From Bacteroidota bacterium (lineage in GTDB: Bacteria > Bacteroidota > Bacteroidia > Bacteroidales > VadinHA17), in assembly GCA_016718875.1 (NCBI GenBank), contig JADKBL010000008.1, forward strand, positions 1-64,000: DNA of 64,000 bases. The letters run 5' to 3'. Shown piece by piece: positions 46,069-55,600 of the stretch. Below the pieces are notes generated by a model. It was not told the origin of the DNA. It made no database searches and saw only the letters and a list, made by a program, of their open reading frames with translations. The translations under genes were made by a program, and so were the position numbers. Numbering within the stretch: the first letter of the stretch is position 1; every line of letters starts with the position of its first letter.

Positions 46069-46101
46069 AGGGACATACCACGGTATGTCCCTTTCTTTTT
46101 T
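46069..46101 (+). terminator. factor-independent terminator after the cold-shock gene
   Basis: AGGGACATACC pairs with GGTATGTCCCT around two bases, followed by TTCTTTTTT. It may also help stop the convergent phosphoesterase gene. Confidence 0.9.
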
Positions 46102-48919
46102 ATTTCTTTTTCTGATCTTCCAGCCTGTATTCAGGCTTCTCCTTTTGATCAATTACCATATCAGCAGGATTATCGAGCAGAGGTGTCTCTTTAACTGCTT
46201 TCCAGTCAAAATTTTCATCCAGGGGGTCAAGAGCTTTCTGAGGATCGAATATCCTCAGATCAGGTGGCAGTGCATTATACGGAGTAAAATCAGCCTCTCC
46301 ACTGAACATATCTGAAAGATCTGTCGCCCCGGCATCATACTGATTCAGATACGGCAAACCGAGTATGTTCCAGAATGTTTTAAAAATGCTGCCGAAGCTG
46401 TAATGTACATTACTCACATAATCCCTTCGTGAATATGGTGAGATAACCATAAGTATGCTCCTGTGGGCATCGATATGGTCAACCCCATTCTGTGCATCAT
46501 CCTCAGTAATCACGATTGCCATATTCTTCCAGTAGGGTGTATGTGAAAGGAACTCAACCACACGACCAACTGCAAAATCATTATCAACCATATAACTCTC
46601 CCGGAAGGGATATCCTGCCTCAGGCCTGTCATCAGCACCATGATCATTTGGGATTATCAGGGTAATAACCTGAGGCATAGGAGCTTTTCCTTCTCCCCAT
46701 TTTTCGTTGAACTCTTTAATGAACTGACTTACTCTGAACTGATCAGGAATTGCCATGTTATATGTTGGAAACTGCTTTGATGTTCTTTCAAAAAGGGCAG
46801 CTGGCAGCGGGAAATTTGCAAACTGCTTTATTCCGGTATACTTATAGGAGTTATCGTAAAATGCCGGTTCAAACATCACACTGAAACCAAAATTGAAAAA
46901 TTCAACCTTCCCTCTTTCAAGGTGATCCCACATTGAACCTGCCTCATTGTAGTCCTCAGGATAAATGGCACCTGCAGAACCATTCATTGCCAGACTGCCG
47001 GGAGCCTTTGATTTCGGATTGTAATTTCTGTTCCCTCCGTAATTTGCTGCTGTTGTAGTCTCAACCCACTCATTCGGATATGTATTTACCAGCCATCTGT
47101 GACCATCGGCTGATACATCCGAATCGACATAAAAATTATCAGCAATGGCATACTCCCGGGCAAGCTTAAGATGGTTAGCCATTACGGTTGCATTCTGAAT
47201 ACGATTGGTCCCTTTTCTGTTAGAAAAAGATGCATTATTTCCATACCGGGCAATAGTGGAATCCCCCTCTCCTTTCGCAATCTGTCCAAAAACCTCATCA
47301 TATGTACGGTTCTCCTTGGATATGAAAACAATATACTTTATAGGTGTTTCCTTCTCTCCTCCATACAGGGGAATAGGATTCTCTTTTCTCTGATCCGCGA
47401 CAACCTTAGCATCCTCAATTATAAAGTTGTTCTCTATAACTCTGGCTGTCATCTTTTTAAGGTCAGCTTTATCAGGGATCTTAATAACTGAGACTGTTCC
47501 CTTCATGAGGCTGCCGATATAAGTACCTTCCGGACCAATCGGGATATCTTCTCCCCCATTAGGACCTGATCCGTAACCTTTAGCATTTGTCACAATCAGG
47601 TTCTTACCGTCAGGTGTTACTTTCAGTTTTGAAGGGAACCATCCTGCCGGTATGTGACCTTTCACTTCAAGAGATTCAATGTCAATAACTCCGATAGCAT
47701 TGATCCCTGCTTCAGCAACATAAAGACTCTTATAGTCAGGATCAACAACAAGACCGAACGGGATAACACCCCTGAAATGCTTCACTGCGTCATGCGGCCT
47801 GATAAATATCTCCTTAACAATCTTATCGTTTGCTATATCAATTACTGTTATATTATCATTATTTCCGTTGCTGACAAATACATATTTATCTGTCGCTGCC
47901 AGCGAATTGGGGCTTGATCCTCCCACAGCAGGAACCCCTTCTACCATTTGTCCGATCAGGTTACCTGTTTTAATCTTAGCCACAACTTGCGGATTATTAA
48001 GGTTTTCAACTGAGACAGCCCATACAGAAAAAGAGAGTTCACTGTTCGGATCACCAAGTCCGGGAACTTCCATGGAATCATTGCTAATCCCATTTATCAT
48101 CTCTTTTGACCCATATGCAAATGCCGGAAAACTTAAAGCCCCTTTAACATCTTTTTTTTCTTCTATTGAACCTATCTTGCTGTACTGAAACATACCCACA
48201 TTGGCAACATAAACTTTTTTCTCATCAGGTGTAAGAACAACTCCGAAAGGATATCTGCCAACAGGAACAGAACTTATTACTTTCCTTCTTTTTGCATCAA
48301 TTACAAGCAGACGAAAGTTTATCTGGTCGACAGCATATAAAGTACTGCCATCAGATGTTATTGTCATGTCACCAATATATCCATGCTTCAGGTTAACACT
48401 GTCATCTGAAACTGAACAATCAACAGAATCTCTCTTCTGACCTGTCAGCAGGTCAAAAACAAAAATTTTGTTTGTTTGTCCGCCGGAAACATACACCTTA
48501 TCATTTTCAGGAGAAATTGCCAGTCCCATAAAGACTGACTCCAGAATTCCCTTATCGGTATTAACGCCGGGAGGTACCTGTCTTATTTCCGGGGATGTCA
48601 GAATATTTCTAATTATAGAGATTGATAAAGGATTTGTTCCGGAATTGGCGGTAACAGCAAATTCTCCGTTATTGCTTAATGCCAAACCAAAAGGGTGAGG
48701 TGCAACAAAATAGCTTTTACCTGATGGCGTCAGAAGACGCCCGTTTGGGATTACCGTTACTCCCTCTTTGTTGATCGAGGTATACATACTTGCTGCCGGG
48801 GCTGAAATAGTATATAGTTTACTCTTTCGGTCTGAACAGGATATCAGTATCAATGATGAAAAAAGCAGATATAATACTTTTACCTTGATAAACATGATTC
48901 TGGAATATGGATTTTTCAT
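46100..48919 (-). CDS. YncE-like beta-propeller / phosphoesterase fusion lipoprotein
   Basis: 939 residues. A lipoprotein signal ends at the Cys in LILISCSD. Residues about 40-480 are propeller repeats of the YncE type (YVSGGQTNKIFVFDLLTGQK, VANVGMFQYSKIG, DNITVIDIANDKIVKEI). Residues about 540-900 are the phosphoesterase (alkaline-phosphatase-like) fold: IVFISKENRTYDEVFGQIAKGEGDS, GHRWLVNTYPNEWVE, ANDHGADDRPEAG-like IPNDHGADDRPEAG and VITEDDAQNGVDHIDAHR supply the metal ligands. Such fused proteins are common in Bacteroidetes; the natural phosphoester is unknown. The stop codon lies beside the cold-shock terminator. Confidence 0.88.
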   Translation of the reverse strand: MKNPYSRIMFIKVKVLYLLFSSLILISCSDRKSKLYTISAPAASMYTSINKEGVTVIPNGRLLTPSGKSYFVAPHPFGLALSNNGEFAVTANSGTNPLSISIIRNILTSPEIRQVPPGVNTDKGILESVFMGLAISPENDKVYVSGGQTNKIFVFDLLTGQKRDSVDCSVSDDSVNLKHGYIGDMTITSDGSTLYAVDQINFRLLVIDAKRRKVISSVPVGRYPFGVVLTPDEKKVYVANVGMFQYSKIGSIEEKKDVKGALSFPAFAYGSKEMINGISNDSMEVPGLGDPNSELSFSVWAVSVENLNNPQVVAKIKTGNLIGQMVEGVPAVGGSSPNSLAATDKYVFVSNGNNDNITVIDIANDKIVKEIFIRPHDAVKHFRGVIPFGLVVDPDYKSLYVAEAGINAIGVIDIESLEVKGHIPAGWFPSKLKVTPDGKNLIVTNAKGYGSGPNGGEDIPIGPEGTYIGSLMKGTVSVIKIPDKADLKKMTARVIENNFIIEDAKVVADQRKENPIPLYGGEKETPIKYIVFISKENRTYDEVFGQIAKGEGDSTIARYGNNASFSNRKGTNRIQNATVMANHLKLAREYAIADNFYVDSDVSADGHRWLVNTYPNEWVETTTAANYGGNRNYNPKSKAPGSLAMNGSAGAIYPEDYNEAGSMWDHLERGKVEFFNFGFSVMFEPAFYDNSYKYTGIKQFANFPLPAALFERTSKQFPTYNMAIPDQFRVSQFIKEFNEKWGEGKAPMPQVITLIIPNDHGADDRPEAGYPFRESYMVDNDFAVGRVVEFLSHTPYWKNMAIVITEDDAQNGVDHIDAHRSILMVISPYSRRDYVSNVHYSFGSIFKTFWNILGLPYLNQYDAGATDLSDMFSGEADFTPYNALPPDLRIFDPQKALDPLDENFDWKAVKETPLLDNPADMVIDQKEKPEYRLEDQKKK

Positions 48920-48955
48920 AATAAAATTTTAGTAAAACTCCATGTTAAAAGAAAA

Positions 48956-48983
48956 AAAGAACCAGTGTTACCAATGGTTCTTT
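48956..48983 (-). terminator. hairpin terminator after the Gfo/Idh/MocA gene
   Basis: AAAGAACCA (48956-48964) pairs with TGGTTCTTT (48975-48983) around a 10-base loop. The minus-strand transcript ends in T-rich sequence. It separates the oxidoreductase from the phosphoesterase gene. Confidence 0.75.
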
Positions 48984-49009
48984 CTTTTAAAGTTTATGTA
49001 TAAAATGAG

Positions 49010-50332
49010 TTACATAAGGTTGTATCCAGCCCTGTACTGATAATGCATAAGCTTTGTTGCAGCACCGTCAGCATCATCCACAAATGTTTCAGTTTCGGGA
49101 TTCCACTTGATAGTTCTCTTAAGTTCACATGCGATATTACCAAGAGTACAAACTGTACAGCTGCTATGTCCTATTTCAACAGAGACAACAGGATCTTTGC
49201 GTGATTTTACAGCCTCGATGAAGTTCACCTGGTGAGGAATTCTTGTTTCATAAGGACCATCATTTGCTGTTGCAGCAGCCGGAGGGTTAAATTTAGGATC
49301 AGATGCATTGAAATAGCCTCTTGATACTTCTATCCAACCTGTTTCACCTATGAATTTAACACCCTTTGTCAGTTTTTCATCAAATGGTTCTGATGTCATT
49401 ACAACTCCATTTGCATATTTCCATGATATAAATTCAGTTCCGTCGCCAATTGGTGATATCTCAACCGGACCATTTTTGTCCATACCAAGACCCCACTGTG
49501 CAATATCGAACATATGAGCGCCCCAGTCAGTTGTAAAACCGCCGCCCATCTCTTTGTACCATCTCCAGCCGCCCCATATTTTTTCATCAACAGGAGGATC
49601 AAGTGAAATCGGTGGATTCAGTTCATTATTGAAATGAATTGGCATTGGAAGTGATCCCAGCCATAGGTCCCAGTTAAGATCCGCAGGTAATGTCTCCTCG
49701 GGCAGATCATATGGTTTGGGAGGAGCTCCGACATAAGCATTCACCTTTGTTATTTTTCCAATGGCACCTTCCTGAACAAGTTTTACAGCATGCTGGAATT
49801 CAGGGCTTGAACGCTGCTGGCTGCCTAATCCGAAAATCCTGTTGTTTTCACGTACAACTTTTTTAAGCTGTTGCCCTTCAAAAATTGTGAAAGTCATAGG
49901 TTTTTCCAGGTAAACATCTTTACCTGCCCTGCAGGCTGCAATTGCAATTCTTGCATGTGAATGATCAGGTATTGCAATAACAACAGCATTAATATCTGTT
50001 CTTGCAAGAAGATCTTCATACTTTTCATATGTTTCAACCTTCACCTCTTTTCCTGCTTTGGCATAGAACTCTGTAACCCGTTTTTCAAAGCGTTTGCGTT
50101 TGATGCCATAAACATCACATCCGGCAACTGCCTTAACTCCGGGTACCTGCATAAAACCGTTCAGCAGGAACATAGCCTGACGGCCAAGTCCGATAAACCC
50201 AAGTTTAATATCGGTATCCACAGGAGCTGTCTTGCAGGATGTCAGATGAGGAATAACTGCCAGTCCGGCAGCACTGCCAACTGTAATGTTAATAAACTGG
50301 CGGCGGGACCATTGTTTTTTCTGTTCTTTCAT
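49010..50332 (-). CDS. Tat-exported Gfo/Idh/MocA family oxidoreductase
   Basis: 440 residues. A twin-arginine signal (SRRQFI near residue 9, then a hydrophobic stretch to the AVIPHLTSC lipobox-like Cys) predicts export in folded form. The Rossmann motif GLGRQAMFLLNGFM, YLEKPMTFTIFEGQQLKK (with the conserved EKP motif) and the substrate domain (DWGAHMFDIAQWGLG) are all present. These enzymes oxidise or epimerise sugars or glycosides with NAD(P), which stays bound after export. It follows the GntR gene by 73 bp on the same strand, so it may share its regulation. Confidence 0.87.
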   Translation of the reverse strand: MKEQKKQWSRRQFINITVGSAAGLAVIPHLTSCKTAPVDTDIKLGFIGLGRQAMFLLNGFMQVPGVKAVAGCDVYGIKRKRFEKRVTEFYAKAGKEVKVETYEKYEDLLARTDINAVVIAIPDHSHARIAIAACRAGKDVYLEKPMTFTIFEGQQLKKVVRENNRIFGLGSQQRSSPEFQHAVKLVQEGAIGKITKVNAYVGAPPKPYDLPEETLPADLNWDLWLGSLPMPIHFNNELNPPISLDPPVDEKIWGGWRWYKEMGGGFTTDWGAHMFDIAQWGLGMDKNGPVEISPIGDGTEFISWKYANGVVMTSEPFDEKLTKGVKFIGETGWIEVSRGYFNASDPKFNPPAAATANDGPYETRIPHQVNFIEAVKSRKDPVVSVEIGHSSCTVCTLGNIACELKRTIKWNPETETFVDDADGAATKLMHYQYRAGYNLM

Positions 50333-50405
50333 AATCAGTCAGGTTTTATTGATAATTTAATATTAGCAACAATTAAAATTTAGAAAGCATAAAAATAATT
50401 ATTTT

Positions 50406-51122
50406 TTAGAATCTTCCGAATATTGAATATTTCTCAGTGTTGCAGAAAATTGAAGAATAAATGAAAAGACCCGGCACATTGGTTTCCATCTTTCTTTCCA
50501 GATGAAGCACAGGCTGATTTCTTTTGAGTTTCAGAAACCTGCTGATCTTTGATGTTGCAGGTATAGCTTTAATCCTCTGTTCTCCCCCCTTTATCTCAAC
50601 ACGATAATGATCTCTGAGGATCTGAAATAATGACCTGTTTTCAAACTGGCGGGCAGTAATCCTTGGAAGATTGATATTGCCTATATAGCTGATATCATAA
50701 AAGATAGGTATATTCTCAAGAAGCCGTAACCGCTCCATATAGATGCAACCCGATTCATTCTCAAGATCCGACAAAGGGAACATAAAATTATGAGGCCATG
50801 GAATAAGCACAGGCTTTTTTATGATGTCTGTTTTGAGATTACGGTCGCCAACAGCAGATGTGGTACCTGAAACTGACAGAATTCCAATATCCCTGGGAAG
50901 ATTATGGACTATACTTCCCTTCCCCTGATGCTTTCTGATAAGTCCGTCACTGGCAAGCGTGCTTAGAGCCTGCCGCACTGTGGGGCGTGTCATTCCATAG
51001 AGCTGACAAAGCTCATTTTCTGATGGCAGCAGATCTCCCTCACCGTACACACCATCCAGAATATGCTTCCTGAGCACTTCATACAACCTTCTGTACTGTG
51101 GTATTGTCCTGGGAGTAACCAT
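50406..51122 (-). CDS. GntR-family transcriptional regulator (HutC/UTRA type)
   Basis: 238 residues. An N-terminal winged helix-turn-helix (PQYRRLYEVLRKHILDG, LPSENELCQLYGMTRPTVRQALSTLASDGLIRKHQGKGSIV) is followed by a UTRA effector-binding domain (YMERLRLLENIPIFYDISYI). It probably represses its own transcription and that of the divergent dehydrogenase series: a perfect inverted repeat covers the promoter facing the latter. The ATG at 51122 is chosen over the GTG two codons upstream. The effector is probably a sugar phosphate. Confidence 0.9.
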   Translation of the reverse strand: MVTPRTIPQYRRLYEVLRKHILDGVYGEGDLLPSENELCQLYGMTRPTVRQALSTLASDGLIRKHQGKGSIVHNLPRDIGILSVSGTTSAVGDRNLKTDIIKKPVLIPWPHNFMFPLSDLENESGCIYMERLRLLENIPIFYDISYIGNINLPRITARQFENRSLFQILRDHYRVEIKGGEQRIKAIPATSKISRFLKLKRNQPVLHLERKMETNVPGLFIYSSIFCNTEKYSIFGRF

Positions 51123-51157
51123 CAACACAATAATTTTCAGTAAATATAATGCTTTTC

Positions 51158-51190
51158 ACTTGTAAATACAAGTTAAATAAATTATTTTTG
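51158..51190 (+). promoter_or_regulatory. promoter with overlapping GntR-type operator
   Basis: Promoter TTG (51160-51162), 20-base spacer, TATTTTTG (51183-51190). The inverted repeat ACTTGTA-AA-TACAAGT (51158-51173) covers the TTG element, in the pattern GTA-N2-TAC of HutC-type operators. A second, less regular palindrome is at about 51197-51220. The E2 gene starts about 160 bases downstream. Confidence 0.65.
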
Positions 51191-51269
51191 TAATGACTGA
51201 TTATTAGATATATCTGTAATCATCTGAAATTATTTGACTTACTTATAATAACAAGTTGAAAGAAGGTGA

Positions 51270-51344
51270 AAGGCGTATGGCGTAGGGCGTAAGGAAACCC
51301 GGAAACCAGTACCCAGGAACAAGGAACAAGAAACGAATTAACAT
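51270..51344. repeat. heptamer array in the leader of the E2 gene
   Basis: Units of seven bases in direct order: AAGGCGT, ATGGCGT, AGGGCGT, then CAGTACC, CAGGAAC, AAGGAAC, AAGAAAC. The series ends a few bases before the E2 ATG at 51352. Confidence 0.65.
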
Positions 51345-51351
51345 CTTAAAT

Positions 51352-52575
51352 ATGGCAACAGCAGTAATAATGCCAAGACAGGGACAATCGGTTGAAACCT
51401 GCATAATTTCAAAATGGTTTAAAAGCAAAGGCGACAATGTTTCGGCAGGTGAGATACTCTTCTCATACGAAACAGACAAGGCTGCATTTGACCTTGAAGC
51501 ACCGGCCGACGGAATTCTGCTTGAAAGATTCTATGAGGAGGGAGCAGAAGTTCCTGTACTTGTTAATGTAGCCGTTATCGGGATGAAGGGGGAAGGTATT
51601 TCGTCGTTCGGGAAAGCTTTGGAAGCTGTAGAGGCGGTAAAGGCTGTAGAAGCTGTAGAAGCTGTAGAGGCTGTAAAGGCAGTGCCGGAAATGGAAAGTA
51701 TCACTAACACGGGAGGTAAGATAAGAATATCTCCAAGGGCAAGAAAGATAGCCGGAGAAAAAGGTGTCAATTTCAGCCAGATAAAAGGATCAGGACCAAA
51801 CGGAAGGGTGATTGCATCCGATATTGAAAAAGCGCTTTCAGGAACTGCAGAAAAACCTAAACCATCAAAGTCAGCAGGTTCAGATTTCACGGAACAACCC
51901 TTAAGCAATGTCAGAAAGCTGATAGCTAAAGCTATGCATGCCTCATTACAGAATTCTGCACAGCTTACGCATCATATGAGCGCCGATGTAAGACGTCTTC
52001 TTGAGGCACGTCAGAAGATAAAGAGCATCATGGCAACAGATAAAAAACAGCAGGATATCACTCTGAACGATATGGTCTGCTGGTGTGTTATCAGAGCACT
52101 TGAAAAATTTCCTGAAGCAAACAGCCATTTTCTTGATGACCGTATAAAAACATTCAGCAATGTACACCTCGGAATAGCTGTTGATACACCCCGCGGCCTT
52201 ATGGTTCCTGCTGTAAGAAACGCCGGCAGTATGGATCTGGTTACTCTGTCAAAAGAACTTAAATCTGTAGCTGAATCCTGTAAAAAAGGCAGTATAAGTC
52301 CTGAACTGATACAGAGCACATCAGCATCATTTACAGTCTCTAATCTGGGTAACTACGGAGTTGAAATGTTCACTCCTGTCATTAATCTTCCACAGGCAGG
52401 AATACTGGGCGTATGTACTATAATAAACCGGCCTGCCAGCCTGGGGAACAATATTTTCGGATTTGTTCCTTACATCGGATTGTCACTTACCTACGACCAT
52501 CGTGCAATTGACGGAGGGCCGGCCACTTTATTTCTGAGAGAGATAAAGGAACAGATTGAGAACTTTAAATATTAG
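51352..52575 (+). CDS. 2-oxo acid dehydrogenase E2 (dihydrolipoamide acyltransferase)
   Basis: 407 residues, the acyltransferase core of a pyruvate/acetoin/branched-chain type dehydrogenase complex. Order: lipoyl domain (1-78, attachment Lys43 in YETDKAAFD), a linker of repeated Ala-Val-Glu/Lys triplets at 89-112, a peripheral-subunit-binding domain (about 123-160, ISPRARKIAGEKG and GSGPNGRVIASDIEKAL), then the catalytic domain ending TYDHRAIDGGPATLFL with the active-site His and Asp. The linker is made by a 9-bp tandem repeat that also occurs outside genes in this window. E1 follows 104 bp downstream. No E3 is in the window. Confidence 0.92.
   Translation: MATAVIMPRQGQSVETCIISKWFKSKGDNVSAGEILFSYETDKAAFDLEAPADGILLERFYEEGAEVPVLVNVAVIGMKGEGISSFGKALEAVEAVKAVEAVEAVEAVKAVPEMESITNTGGKIRISPRARKIAGEKGVNFSQIKGSGPNGRVIASDIEKALSGTAEKPKPSKSAGSDFTEQPLSNVRKLIAKAMHASLQNSAQLTHHMSADVRRLLEARQKIKSIMATDKKQQDITLNDMVCWCVIRALEKFPEANSHFLDDRIKTFSNVHLGIAVDTPRGLMVPAVRNAGSMDLVTLSKELKSVAESCKKGSISPELIQSTSASFTVSNLGNYGVEMFTPVINLPQAGILGVCTIINRPASLGNNIFGFVPYIGLSLTYDHRAIDGGPATLFLREIKEQIENFKY
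51616..51687 (+). repeat. nonamer array coding the E2 linker
   Basis: Eight 9-bp units of the type GCTGTAGAG/GCTGTAAAG in frame, coding (A-V-E/K)n with A-L-E first and A-V-P last. Same word family as the arrays at 13570-13641 and 57298-57360. Confidence 0.85.
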
Positions 52576-52589
52576 ATACCTACACTATA

Positions 52590-52624
52590 GGGGGATTGCT
52601 TCGTCGCAAGCTCCTCGCAATGAC
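52590..52624. repeat. dispersed-repeat-like inverted element before E1
   Basis: GGATTGCTTCGTCGCAAG then CTCCTCGCAATGACC, with ATTGC/GCAAT at its ends. The reverse strand reads like the widely dispersed motif GTCATTGCGAGGAGC...GACGAAGCAATCC seen in many unrelated bacterial genomes. Function unknown. Confidence 0.6.
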
Positions 52625-52644
52625 CGTTAATATATTGCAAATTT

Positions 52645-52679
52645 AACAAGCAACAAGTAACCAGTAACAAGCACCAAAC
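52645..52679. repeat. heptamer array directly before the E1 start codon
   Basis: AACAAGC, AACAAGT, AACCAGT, AACAAGC, ACCAAAC, five units filling 52645-52679 with the ATG at 52680. Confidence 0.75.
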
Positions 52680-55600
52680 ATGCCAAAGAGCCAGAACATC
52701 AACCCGAAGGTAGTCCGTAAGCCAAAATTCATAGAGTTCGGAAAGATACCTGTTAACCAGTATAACAAGACCATTGAAGAAGAAAAGAAGGACTTCAAAA
52801 CTGAAGATTTTATAAGGATCTATCATGATATGGTTGTGATCAGGGAGTTTGAGACTATGCTTAACCTGATAAAAACCACTAATGAGTATAATGGTATCCC
52901 CTACAACCATCCTGGTCCGGCTCACCTTTCAATAGGACAGGAAGCTGCTGCCGTAGGGATGGCTTATAATCTGGAAGTAGAAGACTATATCTTTGGTTCT
53001 CACCGAAGTCATGGCGAGATCCTGGCAAAAGGTCTTTCAGCCATTCACCGCCTTGATGACGATGCACTTTATAATGTAATGAAGAACTTCTTCGGAGGAT
53101 CGGCATTGAAGGTTGTGGAAAAAGGATTCAGCGGAAGTATAAAAGAACTTGCAAAAAACTTTCTACTCTATGGCGCACTTGCTGAGATATTTGCACGTGA
53201 AAACGGATTCAACAAAGGTCTCGGAGGTTCCATGCATGCATTTTTCACTCCATTTGGTATCTATCCCAATAACGCTATTGTTGGCGGATCGGGAGACATT
53301 TCTGTAGGGGCTGCATTATATAAAAAGATAAATCAGAAACCAGGCATAATCGTATGTAACATAGGTGATGCCTCAATGGGATGCGGTCCTGTCTGGGAAG
53401 GAATCTGCTTTGCAACCATGGACCAGTACAAAACACTCTGGACAGGTGAATACAAAGGAGGCTTACCGCTGATATTCAACTTCATGAATAACCTCTACGG
53501 TATGGGCGGACAGACCATGGGTGAAACAATGGGATATGACATACTTGCAAGAGTCGGAGCAGGAGTAAATCCGGAAATGATGCATGCTGAGCGGATTGAT
53601 GGTTACAATCCTCTCGCGGTAATTGATGCCTTTAAGAGGAAGAAAAAAATACTTAGTGAAAAAAGAGGTCCTGTTTTACTTGACACCCTGACATACAGGA
53701 TAAGCGGTCACTCCCCCTCCGATGCTTCTTCATACAGATCAAAAGAGGAGATTGAAGCCTGGCAGCAGGAAGATTCAATACTGGCATTTGGAAATTCCCT
53801 GGTATCATCCGGAATTGCTAAACAGGAAATGCTGGAAGAAATCACTTCGGATACAAAAGAGCTTCTTTCGAAAGTACTTAAGTTAAGTATTGATGACACA
53901 ATATCCCCGCGGATTGATATGGTCAGCGATCCCGACTGTATTGGCAAAATGATGTTTTCAAATACTCCTGCGGATAAAATGGAGGAAAGGATTCCTGAAG
54001 TACTGATTCCGCTTGAGGAAAACCCAAGGGTCAAATCATTAAAGACTAAGGAGAGATTTTACAAGGACAAAGATGGCAAGCCTGTATCAAAGGCTAAGCT
54101 TTTCATGTTCCGTGATGCTATATTTGAAGCAGTGATTGACAGATTCTACAAGGACCCGACACTCGCAGCATGGGGCGAGGAGAACCGCGACTGGGGAGGC
54201 GCTTTTGCAGTCTACCGCGGACTTACCGAAGCCCTGCCCTACCACAGGCTTTTCAACTCTCCTATATCAGAAGGAGCAATTGTAGGAACTGCTATTGGCT
54301 ATGGGATGTGCGGGGGACGTGTAATTGCAGAAATAATGTATTGCGACTTTCTTGGCCGTTCAGGTGATGAGGTTTTCAACCAGCTTCCGAAATGGCAGGC
54401 CATGAGCGGGAATATCATTAAAATGCCCGTTGTTCTAAGGGTTTCTGTTGGAAGTAAATACGGAGCTCAGCACTCTCAGGACTGGACAGCCCTTACAGCA
54501 CATATTCCGGGATTGAAAGTTGTCTTTCCGGCAACTCCTTATGATGCAAAAGGATTAATGAACACTGCTTTACAGGGAACCGATCCGGTTGTATTCTTTG
54601 AAAGTCAGAGGATTTATGACATTGGAGAAATGTTCCATGAAGGAGGAGTTCCGGAAGGCTATTATGAAATACCTTTGGGAGAGCCTGATATCAAAAGAAA
54701 AGGAAGTGACCTTACAATACTTACAATCGGAGCTACTCTTTATCCTGTAATGAAAGTTGCGGATACACTTCAGGAGAAGTATGGAATAAGTGCAGAGATC
54801 ATTGATGCACGTTCGCTGGTACCATTCAACTATGAACCTGTAATTGAATCGGTTAAGAAGACCGGGAAAATCCTGCTCGCAAGTGATGCCTCATCAAGAG
54901 GATCATTCCTCAAGGAGATGGCTCAGACAATAACTGAACTTGCATTTGATCATCTCGATGCCCCTCCTGTTGTTGTAGGCTCAAGGAACTGGATAACCCC
55001 GGCATTTGAGATGGAAGAATACTTCTTCCCACAGCCCGAATGGATCCTCGATTCAATAAATGAAAAGATAATTCCTTTGAAAGGACGCAGGTCACCAGGT
55101 CTAAAAATGACTTCACTGAGAATAAATTACATTAGCCTGTTTCAGCTTAACAAGAATGGGAGTTTTAGTTCCAATAAATTAAGAGATCTTTTTGATATCT
55201 TTGCAGCTCAAATCAACCCAGGTATGGAACAGGAAATCCAGAACATCAGATCAAAAGCCGGATTTATAATTGATATGGATGGTGTCATCTATCATGGCAA
55301 TAAACTTCTGCCAGGAGTGACCGACTTCCTTAACTGGCTCGAATCAACAGGAAAAAAGTATCTGTTTCTCACCAACTCACCTGAACGTACTCCCAAGGAG
55401 CTTCATGAAAAGCTCAAGAGGCTGGGTATCAATGTCGGTGAAGAACACTTCTATACAAGTGCTCTCGCAACAGCCAGCTTCCTTGCAAGTCAGAATCCAA
55501 CCGGAAGTGCCTATATTATTGGTGATGCAGGTCTTATTCATGCAATGTACAGTGTCGGTTATACTGTTAATAATGTCAATCCCGACTATGTTGTTGTAGG

